55,329 nucleotides of DNA from Myxococcales bacterium (GCA_012517325.1 JAAYVF010000018.1:1-55329), one strand, 5' to 3'; shown: positions 8,921 through 17,945, counted from the stretch's first letter. Numbers and translations are program-made. The notes: a model not told the origin generated them from the letters alone.

Positions 8921-11499
8921 AATCCCTCTTACGCACCGTTTCGCTCCGCCGCTTCGGCGAACACCCGATTCGGACCCTGCTGACGATCGTCGGCATCGCC
9001 TTGGGCGTAGCGTCGTTCGTCTCGGTGCAAATGATCCTGCACACTATTTCCGATTCCTTTTCCTCGATGATCGACGCGATTTCGGGCAAGGCGCAATTGC
9101 AGATCAGCCAGGAAAACACCGGCGTCGAGGAGGCGGTCTTCGAGCAACTGCGCACCAAGGACGACCAGGGCCGCTACCCGGTGCCGGAAATCGAAAATAT
9201 CCTGCCGACGATCCAGACGATCACGCGCTACCAGGGCGCCCAGGTGCTCATCCTGGCCACCGACACGCTCAACGAAAAGGCCTTCGCCGACTTCAAGCTG
9301 ACCGGCGCCGGCGGCGCGGAAATCACCGACCCGCTCGAATTTCTCAATTCGACCGATTCGTTGCTGCTCAGCCGCGATTTCGCCAAACGCTTCAACATCG
9401 AACTGGATACGCGCATCGATCTGCTGACCAGCCAGGGCGTCAAGTCTTTCGTCGTCAAGGGTTACCTGGAGTCGACCAACAACACCGCCGTCTACGGCGG
9501 CAACTTCGCGATGATGGACGTTTACGCGGCGCAGATCCTCTACGGCCGCCAGGGCCGGTTCGACACCGTCGACATCTACCTGAAGCCCGGCGCGGACGTG
9601 AACGCGGTCGCCGCCCGCGTCGCCGCCCACCTCGGCGGCAAGTACGAGGTTCACCGGCCGAAGCAGCGCAACGAGGGCGTCGATTCGGTCTTGCAGAACG
9701 TCCGCATGGGCCTGAATCTGATGTCGCTGGTGGTGCTGGTGATGGGCATTTTCATCGTCTACAACACGATGACCACCCAGGTTTACCAGCGGCTCCGCGA
9801 AATCGGCGTGCTGCGCATGATCGGCGTGACGCGCCGGGGTATTCTGACACTGTTTCTGCTGGAAGCGATCGGCCTGGGGCTCGTCGGGTCGGTCGGCGGC
9901 ATCTTCGGCGGGTACTGGCTGGGGCGCCTCACCATCATGCGCTACCTCGGCGGCGTCACCAGCCTGTTCGTGCCGGTCAACGCCGATCACGCCACGTTCA
10001 ACCTGGCCATGGTGCTGCACAGCGGCTTGATCGGATTGATCGTGTGCCTGGCGGGCGGCATGTGGCCGGCGATCCGCGCCACGCGCATCACGCCGCTGGA
10101 AGTCGTCCGTTTCAAGCCGTCGTTCGCCCTGGGCAAGGGAACGTCGCTGTGGCGCTGGTGCATCCTGGCCGCGGCCAGTTTCTCGTTCATCGCCTTCGGC
10201 CTGCTGTATCCGGGCATGAACACCGCCAGCGGCATCAAGACCGTCATGGTCATGTGGATCATCGCCGGCATCACCGTGACGCCGATTTTCATGTACATCT
10301 TCTTCCATTTGCTCGTCCGCCTGACCGAACGGATGAAAAATCCGCTCCTGCGTATGGCCGGGGAAAACGTCCTGCGCGACCTGGGCCGCACGGCGATGAC
10401 CGTGGCCGCGTTCATGGTCGCCCTGGCGGTCATGTTCGAGATCTACCTGTTCATGAATTCGATGAAAACCGAATTGAAAACCTGGATGGACGACATCCTG
10501 ACCTCCGACCTGCTGATCACGTCCTCGTCCAGTTTCGCCAATCAGGACAGCATGCCCTTGAGCGACGACCTGACGGCGCAGCTCGCCGCGATTCCGGGCG
10601 TACAGGACGTCATCCAGTTGCGTGTGCTGCGGCTCGATTTCGAGGGCAGCCGCATCATGGTGCTGTCGGTCAATTACACCGATCGCGAGGAGCGGGCGCG
10701 TTTTCGTTCCCGGGAGACGCAGGATTTGCAGGTCGTCCGCGACTTCATCACCGATCGGGGAGTGCTCGTTTCCGCCAACCTCGTGGCGCTTCATCCGAGT
10801 TTGAAAAACGCTAAAACCATCCGCTTCCAGACGCCCAGCGGCCCGGTGGATTTGCCGATTCTGCGGGAAATCGTCGATTACACGAACGAAAAAGGCACGG
10901 TGCTGATGAATCGCGGCCTGTTCATCAAAACTTTCCGGGACAACCTGGTGGACACCTTCCACGTTTACGCCAAGCCGGGAGCCGACCTCAACGCCATTCG
11001 CCGAGATATCGACCGCCTGCTCGGCGACCAGTTCAATCTGTTCGTGTTGACCAACCGGGAATTCAAGGGCTCCATTCTCGACGCGATCGACCAGGTGTTC
11101 GCCCTTTCGGTTTCGCTGGAAATCCTGACCCTGCTCATCGCCCTGATCGGCATCGTGAACAACCTGATGGCCAACGTCATGGACCACACGCGGGAAATCG
11201 GCGTTATCCGTTCACTGGGCGCCACCCGTGGTCAGGTCGCGCTCATCTACATCATGCAATCCGGCCTGCTCGGGATTTCCGGGACGACCATCGGCGGCCT
11301 GGTCGGCTACAGTCTGGCCAAAACCCACCTGACCCGCCTGAGCGTGCTGATGTCCGGCTGGTCGATGGGCCTGCACTACCGGATCGGACTGATCGTGCTG
11401 ATTGTCGCCGCCACGACCCTGCTGGCCGTGCTGGCCGGCGTCTTCCCGGCCCGCCGCGCCGCGAACCTGCCCCTTCGCGAGGCTTTAAAATACGAATAA
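8917..11499 (+). CDS. ABC transporter permease with two FtsX domains (MacB/LolC-like)
   Basis: 860 aa, starting inside the end of the ATPase gene. It has an N-terminal membrane helix (about 15-38, LTIVGIALGVASFVSVQM), a large periplasmic domain (about 40-260), an FtsX domain with three helices (about 265-390, LREIGVLRMIGVTRRGI), a second helix and periplasmic domain (about 410-710), and a second FtsX domain (about 730-855, TREIGVIRSLGATRGQV). The REIG-hR-hGhTR coupling helix occurs twice, so one polypeptide supplies a full 8-10 helix pair. It partners the ATPase at 8210; no adaptor protein is adjacent. The substrate is unknown. Confidence 0.9.
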   Translation: MKSLLRTVSLRRFGEHPIRTLLTIVGIALGVASFVSVQMILHTISDSFSSMIDAISGKAQLQISQENTGVEEAVFEQLRTKDDQGRYPVPEIENILPTIQTITRYQGAQVLILATDTLNEKAFADFKLTGAGGAEITDPLEFLNSTDSLLLSRDFAKRFNIELDTRIDLLTSQGVKSFVVKGYLESTNNTAVYGGNFAMMDVYAAQILYGRQGRFDTVDIYLKPGADVNAVAARVAAHLGGKYEVHRPKQRNEGVDSVLQNVRMGLNLMSLVVLVMGIFIVYNTMTTQVYQRLREIGVLRMIGVTRRGILTLFLLEAIGLGLVGSVGGIFGGYWLGRLTIMRYLGGVTSLFVPVNADHATFNLAMVLHSGLIGLIVCLAGGMWPAIRATRITPLEVVRFKPSFALGKGTSLWRWCILAAASFSFIAFGLLYPGMNTASGIKTVMVMWIIAGITVTPIFMYIFFHLLVRLTERMKNPLLRMAGENVLRDLGRTAMTVAAFMVALAVMFEIYLFMNSMKTELKTWMDDILTSDLLITSSSSFANQDSMPLSDDLTAQLAAIPGVQDVIQLRVLRLDFEGSRIMVLSVNYTDREERARFRSRETQDLQVVRDFITDRGVLVSANLVALHPSLKNAKTIRFQTPSGPVDLPILREIVDYTNEKGTVLMNRGLFIKTFRDNLVDTFHVYAKPGADLNAIRRDIDRLLGDQFNLFVLTNREFKGSILDAIDQVFALSVSLEILTLLIALIGIVNNLMANVMDHTREIGVIRSLGATRGQVALIYIMQSGLLGISGTTIGGLVGYSLAKTHLTRLSVLMSGWSMGLHYRIGLIVLIVAATTLLAVLAGVFPARRAANLPLREALKYE

Positions 11500-11582
11500 A
11501 CCACGAAAATTATTAGGAATTATCGACTGCCGAGCGACGGCGCGCGCGCCTGTCGGGAGCGGATGTCCCGGCGGCTCTTCGA

Positions 11583-11612
11583 TTGACAATGCCGTCTCGG
11601 GGCTGTTAGAAC
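11583..11612 (+). promoter_or_regulatory. Candidate sigma-70-type promoter of the M50-trpS-scp operon
   Basis: TTGACA (11583-11588) and TAGAAC (11607-11612) are separated by 18 bp. Transcription would begin near 11619, just ahead of the ATG at 11640. This argues against an alternative TTG start at 11613, which would lie in the promoter. Confidence 0.45.
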
Positions 11613-11639
11613 TTGTCCTTCAAAAACGATGGATTGAGC

Positions 11640-12338
11640 ATGATCGAGACGACCAAAATTCTTTTCCTGATTCTCCTCGCGCCGGGGGCGATCCTGGCGA
11701 TCTCCCTGCACGAGGCGATGCACGGATTCGTAGCCAATCGTCTCGGCGACCCGACCGCGAAAATGCTCGGCCGTTTGTCGCTCAATCCGTTCAAACACAT
11801 CGACCCGATCGGCACGATTCTGGTGCCCGCCCTGCTCTACCTGTTCGGCGGGATGATGTTCGGCTGGGCCAAACCCGTGCCCGTCAGCATCCGCAATTTG
11901 AACAATCCCAAACGCGACATGGCCCTGGTCGCCGTGGCCGGGCCCGGCGCCAACCTGTCCCTGGCGGTCATCGCCTCGCTTTTCCTCTATTTGATCGCGG
12001 CATTGATCTCGGCGGTGCATTTCAACGAAACCGTATCCCAGACGGTCTTTTTCCCGCTGATCATGATTTTATTCTTCATGATCAAATTCAATTTATTCCT
12101 CATGATGTTCAACCTGATCCCGATTCCGCCCCTCGACGGCGGCCGGATTCTCGTCGGGCTGCTGCCTTACCGGCAGGCCGCCGCCGTGGCCGCCATCGAG
12201 CCGTTCGGCTTCTTTATCGTGATCGGTTTGCTGATGATCGATCGGGCGATTCCCCTGTTCTCCTACCTCATGCTGCCCGTTCGTTTTCTGGAAACCCTGA
12301 TGGTGCCGGATTTGCTTCGGCCCTTATTGGGAGGATGA
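11640..12338 (+). CDS. Site-2 protease family protein (peptidase M50)
   Basis: 232 aa from the ATG at 11640. Zinc-binding HEAMH is at residues 24-28 in the first membrane helix, and the second metal motif NLIPIPPLDGG is near 150-160 in a later helix. Together these define the short, PDZ-less M50 (YwhC/Rip-like) family of intramembrane metalloproteases. Four to five membrane helices are visible. The family cleaves membrane-embedded substrates such as anti-sigma factors; the substrate here is unknown. It begins an operon, with trpS starting 3 bp after its stop. The order M50-trpS-scpA-scpB-rluB is common in deltaproteobacteria. Confidence 0.9.
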   Translation: MIETTKILFLILLAPGAILAISLHEAMHGFVANRLGDPTAKMLGRLSLNPFKHIDPIGTILVPALLYLFGGMMFGWAKPVPVSIRNLNNPKRDMALVAVAGPGANLSLAVIASLFLYLIAALISAVHFNETVSQTVFFPLIMILFFMIKFNLFLMMFNLIPIPPLDGGRILVGLLPYRQAAAVAAIEPFGFFIVIGLLMIDRAIPLFSYLMLPVRFLETLMVPDLLRPLLGG

Positions 12339-12341
12339 GCC

Positions 12342-13322
12342 ATGGCTCGCGTTTTATCCGGCATGCGCCCCACCGGGAAACTCCACCTCGGACACCTGCA
12401 CGGCGCGCTGAAAAATTGGATCAAACTCTCGCAAGATAATGAATGTTTTTATTTTTCGGCGGATTGGCATGCCCTGACCAGCGATTACGCCGACCCCAGC
12501 CGGGTCGAGGGAAATACCAGCGACATGATCATCGACTGGATCGCCGCCGGCCTGGATCCCGCGAAATGCACCATTTTCGTGCAAAGCCGGGTGAAGCAGC
12601 ACGCCGAATTGTTCCTGCTGTTGAGCATGATCACGCCCTTGCCCTGGGCCCTCAAATGCCCGTCGTTCAAGGAGCAACAGGAGCAGATCACCGACAAGGA
12701 TCTGAACACCTACGGCTTCCTCGGTTACCCGGTGCTGCAGGCGGCGGACATCATCATCTACCGGGCGCACGGCGTGCCGGTGGGCGTCGATCAAAGCGCC
12801 CACGTGGAACTGACGCGCGACATCGCCAAGCGCTTCAACAATTTCTACGGTGATATTTTCCCGCTGCCCAAGGAAATCTTCACCGAGGTGCCCAAGGTTC
12901 CCGGTACCGACGGCCGGAAAATGTCGAAAAGCTACGGCAACGCCATTCTGCTCACCGACCCGCCCGATATCGTGACCCAAAAGGTCAAGACGATGGTCAC
13001 CGATCCGGCGCGGCAACGCCGCAAGGATCCGGGCAACCCGGACATCTGCCAGGTGTTCGATCTGCACAAAGTTTATTCGACCGCCGAAACCCGGGCTTGG
13101 GTGCGCGAGGGTTGCACCACGGCCGGCATCGGCTGCCTGGAATGTAAAAAGCCCATCTTCGAGGCGATCAACGCGGAACTGGCCCCGATTCAGGCGCGGC
13201 GGCGCGAGTTGGAGGCCGATCCCGCGCTGGTCGAGCGGATTTTGACCGAAGGCAATTGCCGGGCGTGCGAAGAGGCCGAGGCGACGATGCAATTGGTGCG
13301 CCGGGCCGTGCGGATCGGCTGA
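12342..13322 (+). CDS. trpS: Tryptophanyl-tRNA synthetase, with four-cysteine (Fe-S type) motif
   Basis: 326 aa class I synthetase charging tRNA-Trp in the cytoplasm. HLGHLHG (HIGH motif, near residue 17), GVPVGVDQ (the Trp/Tyr-specific active-site loop) and KMSKS (near 195) are all present. A GGAGG ribosome site lies in the end of the preceding gene. The C-terminal half carries cysteines spaced C-x21-C-x6-C-x2-C (DIC, EGC, GCLEC), closely resembling the [4Fe-4S] cluster motif known from Thermotoga TrpRS. A further CRAC pair sits near the C-terminus. The length is normal for the family. Confidence 0.95.
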   Translation: MARVLSGMRPTGKLHLGHLHGALKNWIKLSQDNECFYFSADWHALTSDYADPSRVEGNTSDMIIDWIAAGLDPAKCTIFVQSRVKQHAELFLLLSMITPLPWALKCPSFKEQQEQITDKDLNTYGFLGYPVLQAADIIIYRAHGVPVGVDQSAHVELTRDIAKRFNNFYGDIFPLPKEIFTEVPKVPGTDGRKMSKSYGNAILLTDPPDIVTQKVKTMVTDPARQRRKDPGNPDICQVFDLHKVYSTAETRAWVREGCTTAGIGCLECKKPIFEAINAELAPIQARRRELEADPALVERILTEGNCRACEEAEATMQLVRRAVRIG

Positions 13323-13325
13323 ACC

Positions 13326-14072
13326 ATGAGCCAAAGCGATCTGCGGATTCATCTGGACATTTTCGAGGGTCCGCTGGACTTGCTCCTGCACCTGGTGCGG
13401 GTCAACGAATACGAAATCTTCGACATCCCGATCGCGGAAATCACTCACCAGTACAACGAGTATCTCGATCTGATGCGCGAGCTGAACCTCAACATCGCCG
13501 GCGAATACCTGGTGATGAGCGCCACCCTCATGCGGATCAAAAGCCGCCTGCTGTTGCCGCTGACCGAAAACGAGGACGGCGAGGAGGAAGATCCGCGCAC
13601 CGAACTGATGCAGCAACTGATCGAGTATCAGCGCTTCAAGGAAGCCGCGCTGGAAATCGCCGAACGGCCCATGCTCGGCCGCGACGTGTTCACTCGCGGT
13701 TTTCCCAGCCAGGAACTGGCCGAGGCGATGCTCGACAACACCTATCTCGAAGTCGACATCTTTCAACTCCTGCAGGCGATGCGCGACGTCATCAAGAACC
13801 TGCCGAAAGAGGAAGTGCACCGCATTCAACTGACCGGCATGAGCCTGGCCGAAAAGATGTCGAAAATTCTCGAAACGATCAAAAGCCGCTCCAGCATGCT
13901 GTTCACCGAAATGTTTCAGGGCGACGCCACGCGGGTCGACGTCATCGTCACCTTTCTCGGGATTCTGGAACTGACCCGGCAGGCGATGATCAAACTGACG
14001 CAGATCGACGAATTCGGTCCGATTCGAGTGGTTTCGCTGATCAGCGCGGAGGAGGACGAAAGTGTCGGTTGA
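13326..14072 (+). CDS. scpA: Segregation and condensation protein A
   Basis: 248 aa kleisin subunit of the Smc-ScpAB condensin. The N-terminal signature LDIFEGPLDLLLHLVRVNEYEIFDIPIAEI and the following YLVMSATLMRIKSRLLLP are diagnostic. The C-terminal winged helix (about 170-245) would bind the SMC head. The gene lies 3 bp after trpS, and its end overlaps scpB by 11 bp. An smc gene is not in the window, which is usual. Confidence 0.95.
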   Translation: MSQSDLRIHLDIFEGPLDLLLHLVRVNEYEIFDIPIAEITHQYNEYLDLMRELNLNIAGEYLVMSATLMRIKSRLLLPLTENEDGEEEDPRTELMQQLIEYQRFKEAALEIAERPMLGRDVFTRGFPSQELAEAMLDNTYLEVDIFQLLQAMRDVIKNLPKEEVHRIQLTGMSLAEKMSKILETIKSRSSMLFTEMFQGDATRVDVIVTFLGILELTRQAMIKLTQIDEFGPIRVVSLISAEEDESVG

Positions 14073-15024
14073 CCGTTCGCGGATCCTGTCCATTCTGGAA
14101 AGCCTGATTTTCGTTTCCGAGAAACCGCTGAGTTTCCGGAAAATCCGGGCGATCCTCGACGGCGTGCCCGCCAAGGATTTGCAAACCATGATCGAGGACC
14201 TGAGCCGCCAGTATCGCGAGCAGAGCCGCGGTATCATCCTCGAGGAAGTCGCCGAGGGCTATCAGATGCGCACGCCCCCGGAAAACCAGGATTGGATCAA
14301 GATGCTGGTCGAATACAAGCCCATGCGCCTGTCGCGGCCGGCGATGGAAACGCTGGCGATCATCGCCTACCGGCAGCCGGTTACCAAGACCGACGTCGAA
14401 AGCATCCGCGGGGTGGATTCGACCAGCGGCGTCGCCCGGCTGCTGGAGTTGGGGTTGATCAAAATCCTCGGGCGCAAGGAAATCCCCGGTCGGCCGTTCA
14501 TCTACGGCACCACGCCCGATTTCCTCGAAGTATTCAATCTCGCCACGCTCGCCGACCTGCCCAGCCTGAAAGAAATCGAAGACCTCAATCCCGGCGAAAT
14601 CGAAGCCTTTACCGACAAGCTCAGCCAAGCGGCCGGAGAGAAAGTTGAATCGGCGCCCGAAACCGAGGACAATACCCCGGACGAATTGCTCGACCTGGAA
14701 CAGGTCGGGCATGACGCGGCCGCGCCGGTCGAAAGCGAGGATGTGGATTTGCTGTTGCCGCCCGAAAAAACGAAAAAATCCGCCGATCCCGACGCCGAAT
14801 CGCGGGGACCGGAAGACGAAGAAGACGAAGACGAAAACGGCGACGAGGACGAGGAATACGACGAAGACGAGGAAGGCGAGTACGACGAGGACGAAGAAGG
14901 CGACGAAGAAGACGAGTACGACGAAGACGAGGAAGGCGACGAAGTCCCCCTCGATGACGACGGGATTCCCTCGGAAGACGAGGAACCCGGCGACGACGAA
15001 TTCGACGAAAACGGATCGAAATGA
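14062..15024 (+). CDS. scpB: Segregation and condensation protein B with long acidic C-terminal tail
   Basis: 320 aa from the GTG at 14062, which has GGAGGA 8-13 bases upstream inside scpA. Residues about 5-175 are the two winged helices of ScpB (ILESLIFVSEKPLS, AIIAYRQPVTKTDVESIRGV, KILGRKEIPGRPFIYGTT). ScpB usually ends near 190-200. Here about 120 extra residues follow, the last 75 almost entirely Asp and Glu with scattered Tyr and Gly (EYDEDEEG repeated). Such a tail would be disordered and strongly negative, and could mimic DNA or bind basic partners; that is inference. The stop overlaps the next start (ATGA at 15021). Confidence 0.93.
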   Translation: MSVDRSRILSILESLIFVSEKPLSFRKIRAILDGVPAKDLQTMIEDLSRQYREQSRGIILEEVAEGYQMRTPPENQDWIKMLVEYKPMRLSRPAMETLAIIAYRQPVTKTDVESIRGVDSTSGVARLLELGLIKILGRKEIPGRPFIYGTTPDFLEVFNLATLADLPSLKEIEDLNPGEIEAFTDKLSQAAGEKVESAPETEDNTPDELLDLEQVGHDAAAPVESEDVDLLLPPEKTKKSADPDAESRGPEDEEDEDENGDEDEEYDEDEEGEYDEDEEGDEEDEYDEDEEGDEVPLDDDGIPSEDEEPGDDEFDENGSK

Positions 15025-15761
15025 AAATCACGGAAACCAAACCGACCCGCCTCGCCGATTTTCTGGCTCGCGCCGGCTACGGCGGTAAGCGGGAAGCGGC
15101 GCGGCTGATCGCCGCCGGCCGCGTCAAGGTCAACGGGGAAATCGTCACCGCGGCCGCGCTGGAAATCGTTCCCGCCAAGGATCACGTGCGCGTCGACGAG
15201 AAGCTCATCAAGTCGCTCTGGCCGCCGCTCTACATCATGATGAACAAGCCTGAAAAAACCCTGTGTGCCGCCTTCGATCCGGGCGGCCGCCGCACGGTCT
15301 ACGACCTGTTGGGCAAATACGGTAAGGTGGTGCAGTCGATCGGCCGCCTCGATTACGACACCGAGGGGCTCCTGCTGTTCACCAACGACGGCGATCTGGC
15401 GCACGCCCTGACCAGCCCGGATTCCAAAGTGACCAAGATCTACCGCGCCCGCATCAAGGGCCAGATCACCCGACCGGAACTGGATCGCCTGCGGCGGGGC
15501 GTCGACATCGGCGGCTACGTCACCGCTTCGGCCCGCGTGCACATCATCAGTTCGGGCCCCGCCAATATGTGGCTCGAATTCACCCTGACCGAAGGCAAAT
15601 ACCGGCAGATCAAGCGGATGGTCGAGGCCGTCGGCCACCGCGTGCTGAAATTGATCCGCGACCAATTCGGTCCGCTGGAAGTCGGCAACCTCAAACTCGG
15701 CGATTGGCGCCACCTCGAGGAATGGGAAATCCGGCAACTTCGCAAGTTGGTGCGAGAATGA
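15021..15761 (+). CDS. rRNA pseudouridine synthase, RsuA/RluB family
   Basis: 246 aa. An N-terminal S4 RNA-binding domain (RLADFLARAGYGGKREAARLI, residues about 10-60) precedes the catalytic domain with IMMNKPEKTL and GRLDYDTEGLLLFTNDG, whose first Asp is the catalytic nucleophile, and the C-terminal EGKYRQIKRMVEAVGHRV. This is the RluB/RsuA group, which isomerises a uridine in 23S or 16S rRNA. RluB (23S U2605) is the usual neighbour of scpB, so that identity is favoured from context. It is coupled to scpB and the next gene by ATGA overlaps. Confidence 0.92.
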   Translation: MKITETKPTRLADFLARAGYGGKREAARLIAAGRVKVNGEIVTAAALEIVPAKDHVRVDEKLIKSLWPPLYIMMNKPEKTLCAAFDPGGRRTVYDLLGKYGKVVQSIGRLDYDTEGLLLFTNDGDLAHALTSPDSKVTKIYRARIKGQITRPELDRLRRGVDIGGYVTASARVHIISSGPANMWLEFTLTEGKYRQIKRMVEAVGHRVLKLIRDQFGPLEVGNLKLGDWRHLEEWEIRQLRKLVRE

Positions 15762-17725
15762 AACACGTCAAGAAACGCTGGCTGCTTGTCGGCCTGTTGG
15801 CTGGGATGGTGATTGCCTGGTTCGCCTGGCGGCAGTTCTTTTCCGGTCCGCCCCGCTCTCAACCCCTAGCCCCAATCACCGAATCGTTCAACCTGAAAAA
15901 TCTGAACGCCTATCTGGCGATGTTCAGCCTGGTGCGCAGCAGTTTGGCCACCTACCCCGACCTGAGAAAAGCGGCCGAAATTCCGATCGACCCGGACCTG
16001 CCGGAAGTCTGCGACCGGCCGGTGATGGTTTCGATCTACCGCGAAAACGCGCCGCCGCTATGGGGCGTCGGCACGCCGCAGTGCCTGACCGAATTGAATC
16101 TGCCGTCGAGCACCAGTTGCTTCCGCGACGAAACGCTCTGCGCGATTTATCAGATCACCCGGCAGGCACCTTACAAAAAATTCTACATGGTCAAGCTCAA
16201 CGAAGTGGCGGTCCGGTTCGACATCGTCAACCAGATGCGCCCCTTGCGCGTCTCCCGTAATTCTCTGAAGGGCGACCATGTGGAGCCGGGCGTACACGGG
16301 CTGATTCTGCAAAACGGTAAGCAATTGACCTTCCAGCCGCCCTTCGCCTACATTACCTATTCCTGGGAGACCGACGAACGCGGCAGCGCCGATCGGCTGC
16401 GTCTCCAGTTGGAAAAACTGGCCGAAAGCGCCGATCTCGCCAAGGGAAGCTGGTCGAAATATCCGCTCTACCGGTTCACCAGCCTGAGCATCCTGCAGCA
16501 CCGGCCGGATTTCGTGCCGCTGTTCGTCATGCGCGACGCGCCGCTCATTAAAAAATTCGGCGCCCGCGAGATCGGCCGCGCCGCGATCGACTCCGGACGC
16601 TACCTGAACAAGACTTTCGATTTCAGCCAGCAGCGATTCCGCTACGTCTTCAACCCGCTCACGTTGGACAAGGGCGGCTTCCTCGATTACGACACCGTTC
16701 ATCACGCCGGCACGGTCTACAGCCTCTTCAAGCTCTACAAGGCCAGCCGTAAAGACGATCTGGTGGATGTCTGCCAGGCATCGTTCGACTTTCTGACCAA
16801 ACACATCGAACCGCCGCTGCTCGAACCGGAATTGCTCGGCGTCAAGCGCTGGCAAGTGGAGCAACTCGGCGCCGCGGCCTTCACGTTGCTGGCGGTCACC
16901 GAATTGCCCGACCGCCTGCTGAAGAAAACCGGCGTGGACCGCATCAACCGGCTGGCCCGCTTCCTGGTCGAGATGCAGGAGGAGGACGGCCGTTTTTACG
17001 ACTTTTATTGGCAACGCCTGATCGGCTACATGCCGCGCAAGGCGATCAAGGGTTTCGCCGGCGAGGCGCTGCTGGCTCTGGCGCGGTACTACAAGATCAA
17101 TCCGAACGTGGAATGGCTGCACGCCGCCCGCCTCGCCGCCAAGCAGCAAATGGCGCTCTTCGCCAAAACCGGCGTCGCCGATCCGTGGACCATTCAGGGG
17201 CTGGCCGAGCTTTTCGATGTCGATCCCGACCCGCAGGTGGCGTCAAGCTGCCTGGCCATGGCCGACACGCTGCTGAAAAACCAATGGGGCAACCCGGCGT
17301 ACAAGAATCCGGTTTATCCCGACTACTACGGCGGTTTCGCCTCGGCCTACCCGCCACGCACCTCCACGGCCGCGCTGCAGGTGGAAGCGCTGCTGGCGGC
17401 GCACTGGTTGGCCTACAAGCTGCAAAAGGACACCAAACCATATGCCGACGCGATCCTCGCGGCGACGCATTTCGTCTTGCAGAATCAATATCGCCGCGAC
17501 AATACCTACTATGTGAACCGGCCGGAGGAAACGCGCGGCGCCTTCCGCGGCGGCCTGATCGATCCGGAAATCCGGATCGACTACAACCAGCACGCCATCG
17601 CGGCCCTGACCGGCGCTTACGACATTGCTTCCATGCTGGAAACCGGCACTGTCCCCAAGGAATTCGAGGCCGAAGGCACCAAGGAATTGCAGGACACCCT
17701 CGAAATGGGCGGAAAAGTTCAATAA
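15758..17725 (+). CDS. Membrane-anchored periplasmic protein, possible AMMECR1-like plus alpha/alpha-toroid domains
   Basis: 655 aa, starting at the ATGA overlap with the pseudouridine synthase (15758-15761). Residues 1-30 are a basic stretch and one membrane helix (KKRWLLVGLLAGMVIAWFAW), placing the rest in the periplasm. Residues about 60-260 have a pattern like AMMECR1 domains (EPGVHGLILQNG, then a Leu/Lys helix and a W-K-Y-P-L-Y-RF segment). Residues about 280-640 are repeated helical pairs with YVFNPLTLDKGGFLDYDTVHHAGTVYS-type motifs, resembling six-hairpin alpha/alpha toroids found in glycan-active enzymes. No catalytic acid pair is assigned. Both domain calls are tentative; the function is unknown. 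Confidence 0.75.
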   Translation: MKHVKKRWLLVGLLAGMVIAWFAWRQFFSGPPRSQPLAPITESFNLKNLNAYLAMFSLVRSSLATYPDLRKAAEIPIDPDLPEVCDRPVMVSIYRENAPPLWGVGTPQCLTELNLPSSTSCFRDETLCAIYQITRQAPYKKFYMVKLNEVAVRFDIVNQMRPLRVSRNSLKGDHVEPGVHGLILQNGKQLTFQPPFAYITYSWETDERGSADRLRLQLEKLAESADLAKGSWSKYPLYRFTSLSILQHRPDFVPLFVMRDAPLIKKFGAREIGRAAIDSGRYLNKTFDFSQQRFRYVFNPLTLDKGGFLDYDTVHHAGTVYSLFKLYKASRKDDLVDVCQASFDFLTKHIEPPLLEPELLGVKRWQVEQLGAAAFTLLAVTELPDRLLKKTGVDRINRLARFLVEMQEEDGRFYDFYWQRLIGYMPRKAIKGFAGEALLALARYYKINPNVEWLHAARLAAKQQMALFAKTGVADPWTIQGLAELFDVDPDPQVASSCLAMADTLLKNQWGNPAYKNPVYPDYYGGFASAYPPRTSTAALQVEALLAAHWLAYKLQKDTKPYADAILAATHFVLQNQYRRDNTYYVNRPEETRGAFRGGLIDPEIRIDYNQHAIAALTGAYDIASMLETGTVPKEFEAEGTKELQDTLEMGGKVQ

Positions 17726-17738
17726 TCGCCGATAGCGC

Positions 17739-17769
17739 TTGACAGTTGGCCCTTCACCCTTTATATAAG
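17739..17769 (+). promoter_or_regulatory. Promoter of the initiator tRNA gene
   Basis: A perfect TTGACA (17739-17744) is followed 17 bp later by TATATA (17762-17767), with an overlapping TATAAG at 17764-17769. It lies 14-20 bases upstream of the tRNA, a strong sigma-70-type signal. Confidence 0.75.
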
Positions 17770-17779
17770 AGCACCGTTG

Positions 17780-17859
<80 letters not shown>

Positions 17860-17861
17860 AT

Positions 17862-17902
17862 AAGCCCTCGAAATTGCTAGGGATTTCGGGGGCTTTTCTT
17901 TT
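17862..17902 (+). terminator. Rho-independent terminator of tRNA-fMet
   Basis: AAGCCCTCGAAAT (17862-17874) pairs with ATTTCGGGGGCTT (17883-17895) with one G-U pair, followed by a T-rich run. It insulates the island from tRNA transcription. Confidence 0.85.
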
Positions 17903-17927
17903 GCGCGCATTCCCCCGCCCTGCTTTT

Positions 17928-17945
17928 GTGTGCATTCGTGTGCAC
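17928..17945 (+). repeat. Left arm-type repeat pair (putative integrase arm site)
   Basis: GTGTGCATTCGTGTGCAC is two direct copies of GTGTGCA at 10-bp spacing, about one helical turn. A one-mismatch copy of the whole 18-mer lies at 26281-26298 inside the right end, and a weaker relative (GCGCGCATT) lies at 17903-17911. Paired repeats inside both att sites are what arm-binding integrases or excisionases use. The site is 46 bp upstream of the integrase start and may also regulate it. Confidence 0.6.

Noticed and set aside
8929-11187. 752-residue open frame antisense to the FtsX permease
   Set aside because: Composition (His, Gln, Asp-rich, no domains) and perfect phase with the permease codons mark it as a high-GC shadow.
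12354-14237. 627-residue open frame antisense to trpS-scpA
   Set aside because: It crosses three real genes on the other strand and has no recognisable motif; a high-GC shadow.
14502-15737. Serine-rich antisense frame opposite the ScpB acidic tail; similar at 21565-21891 and 45088-45441
   Set aside because: Poly-Ser is the antisense reading of GAC/GAA repeats; not genes.
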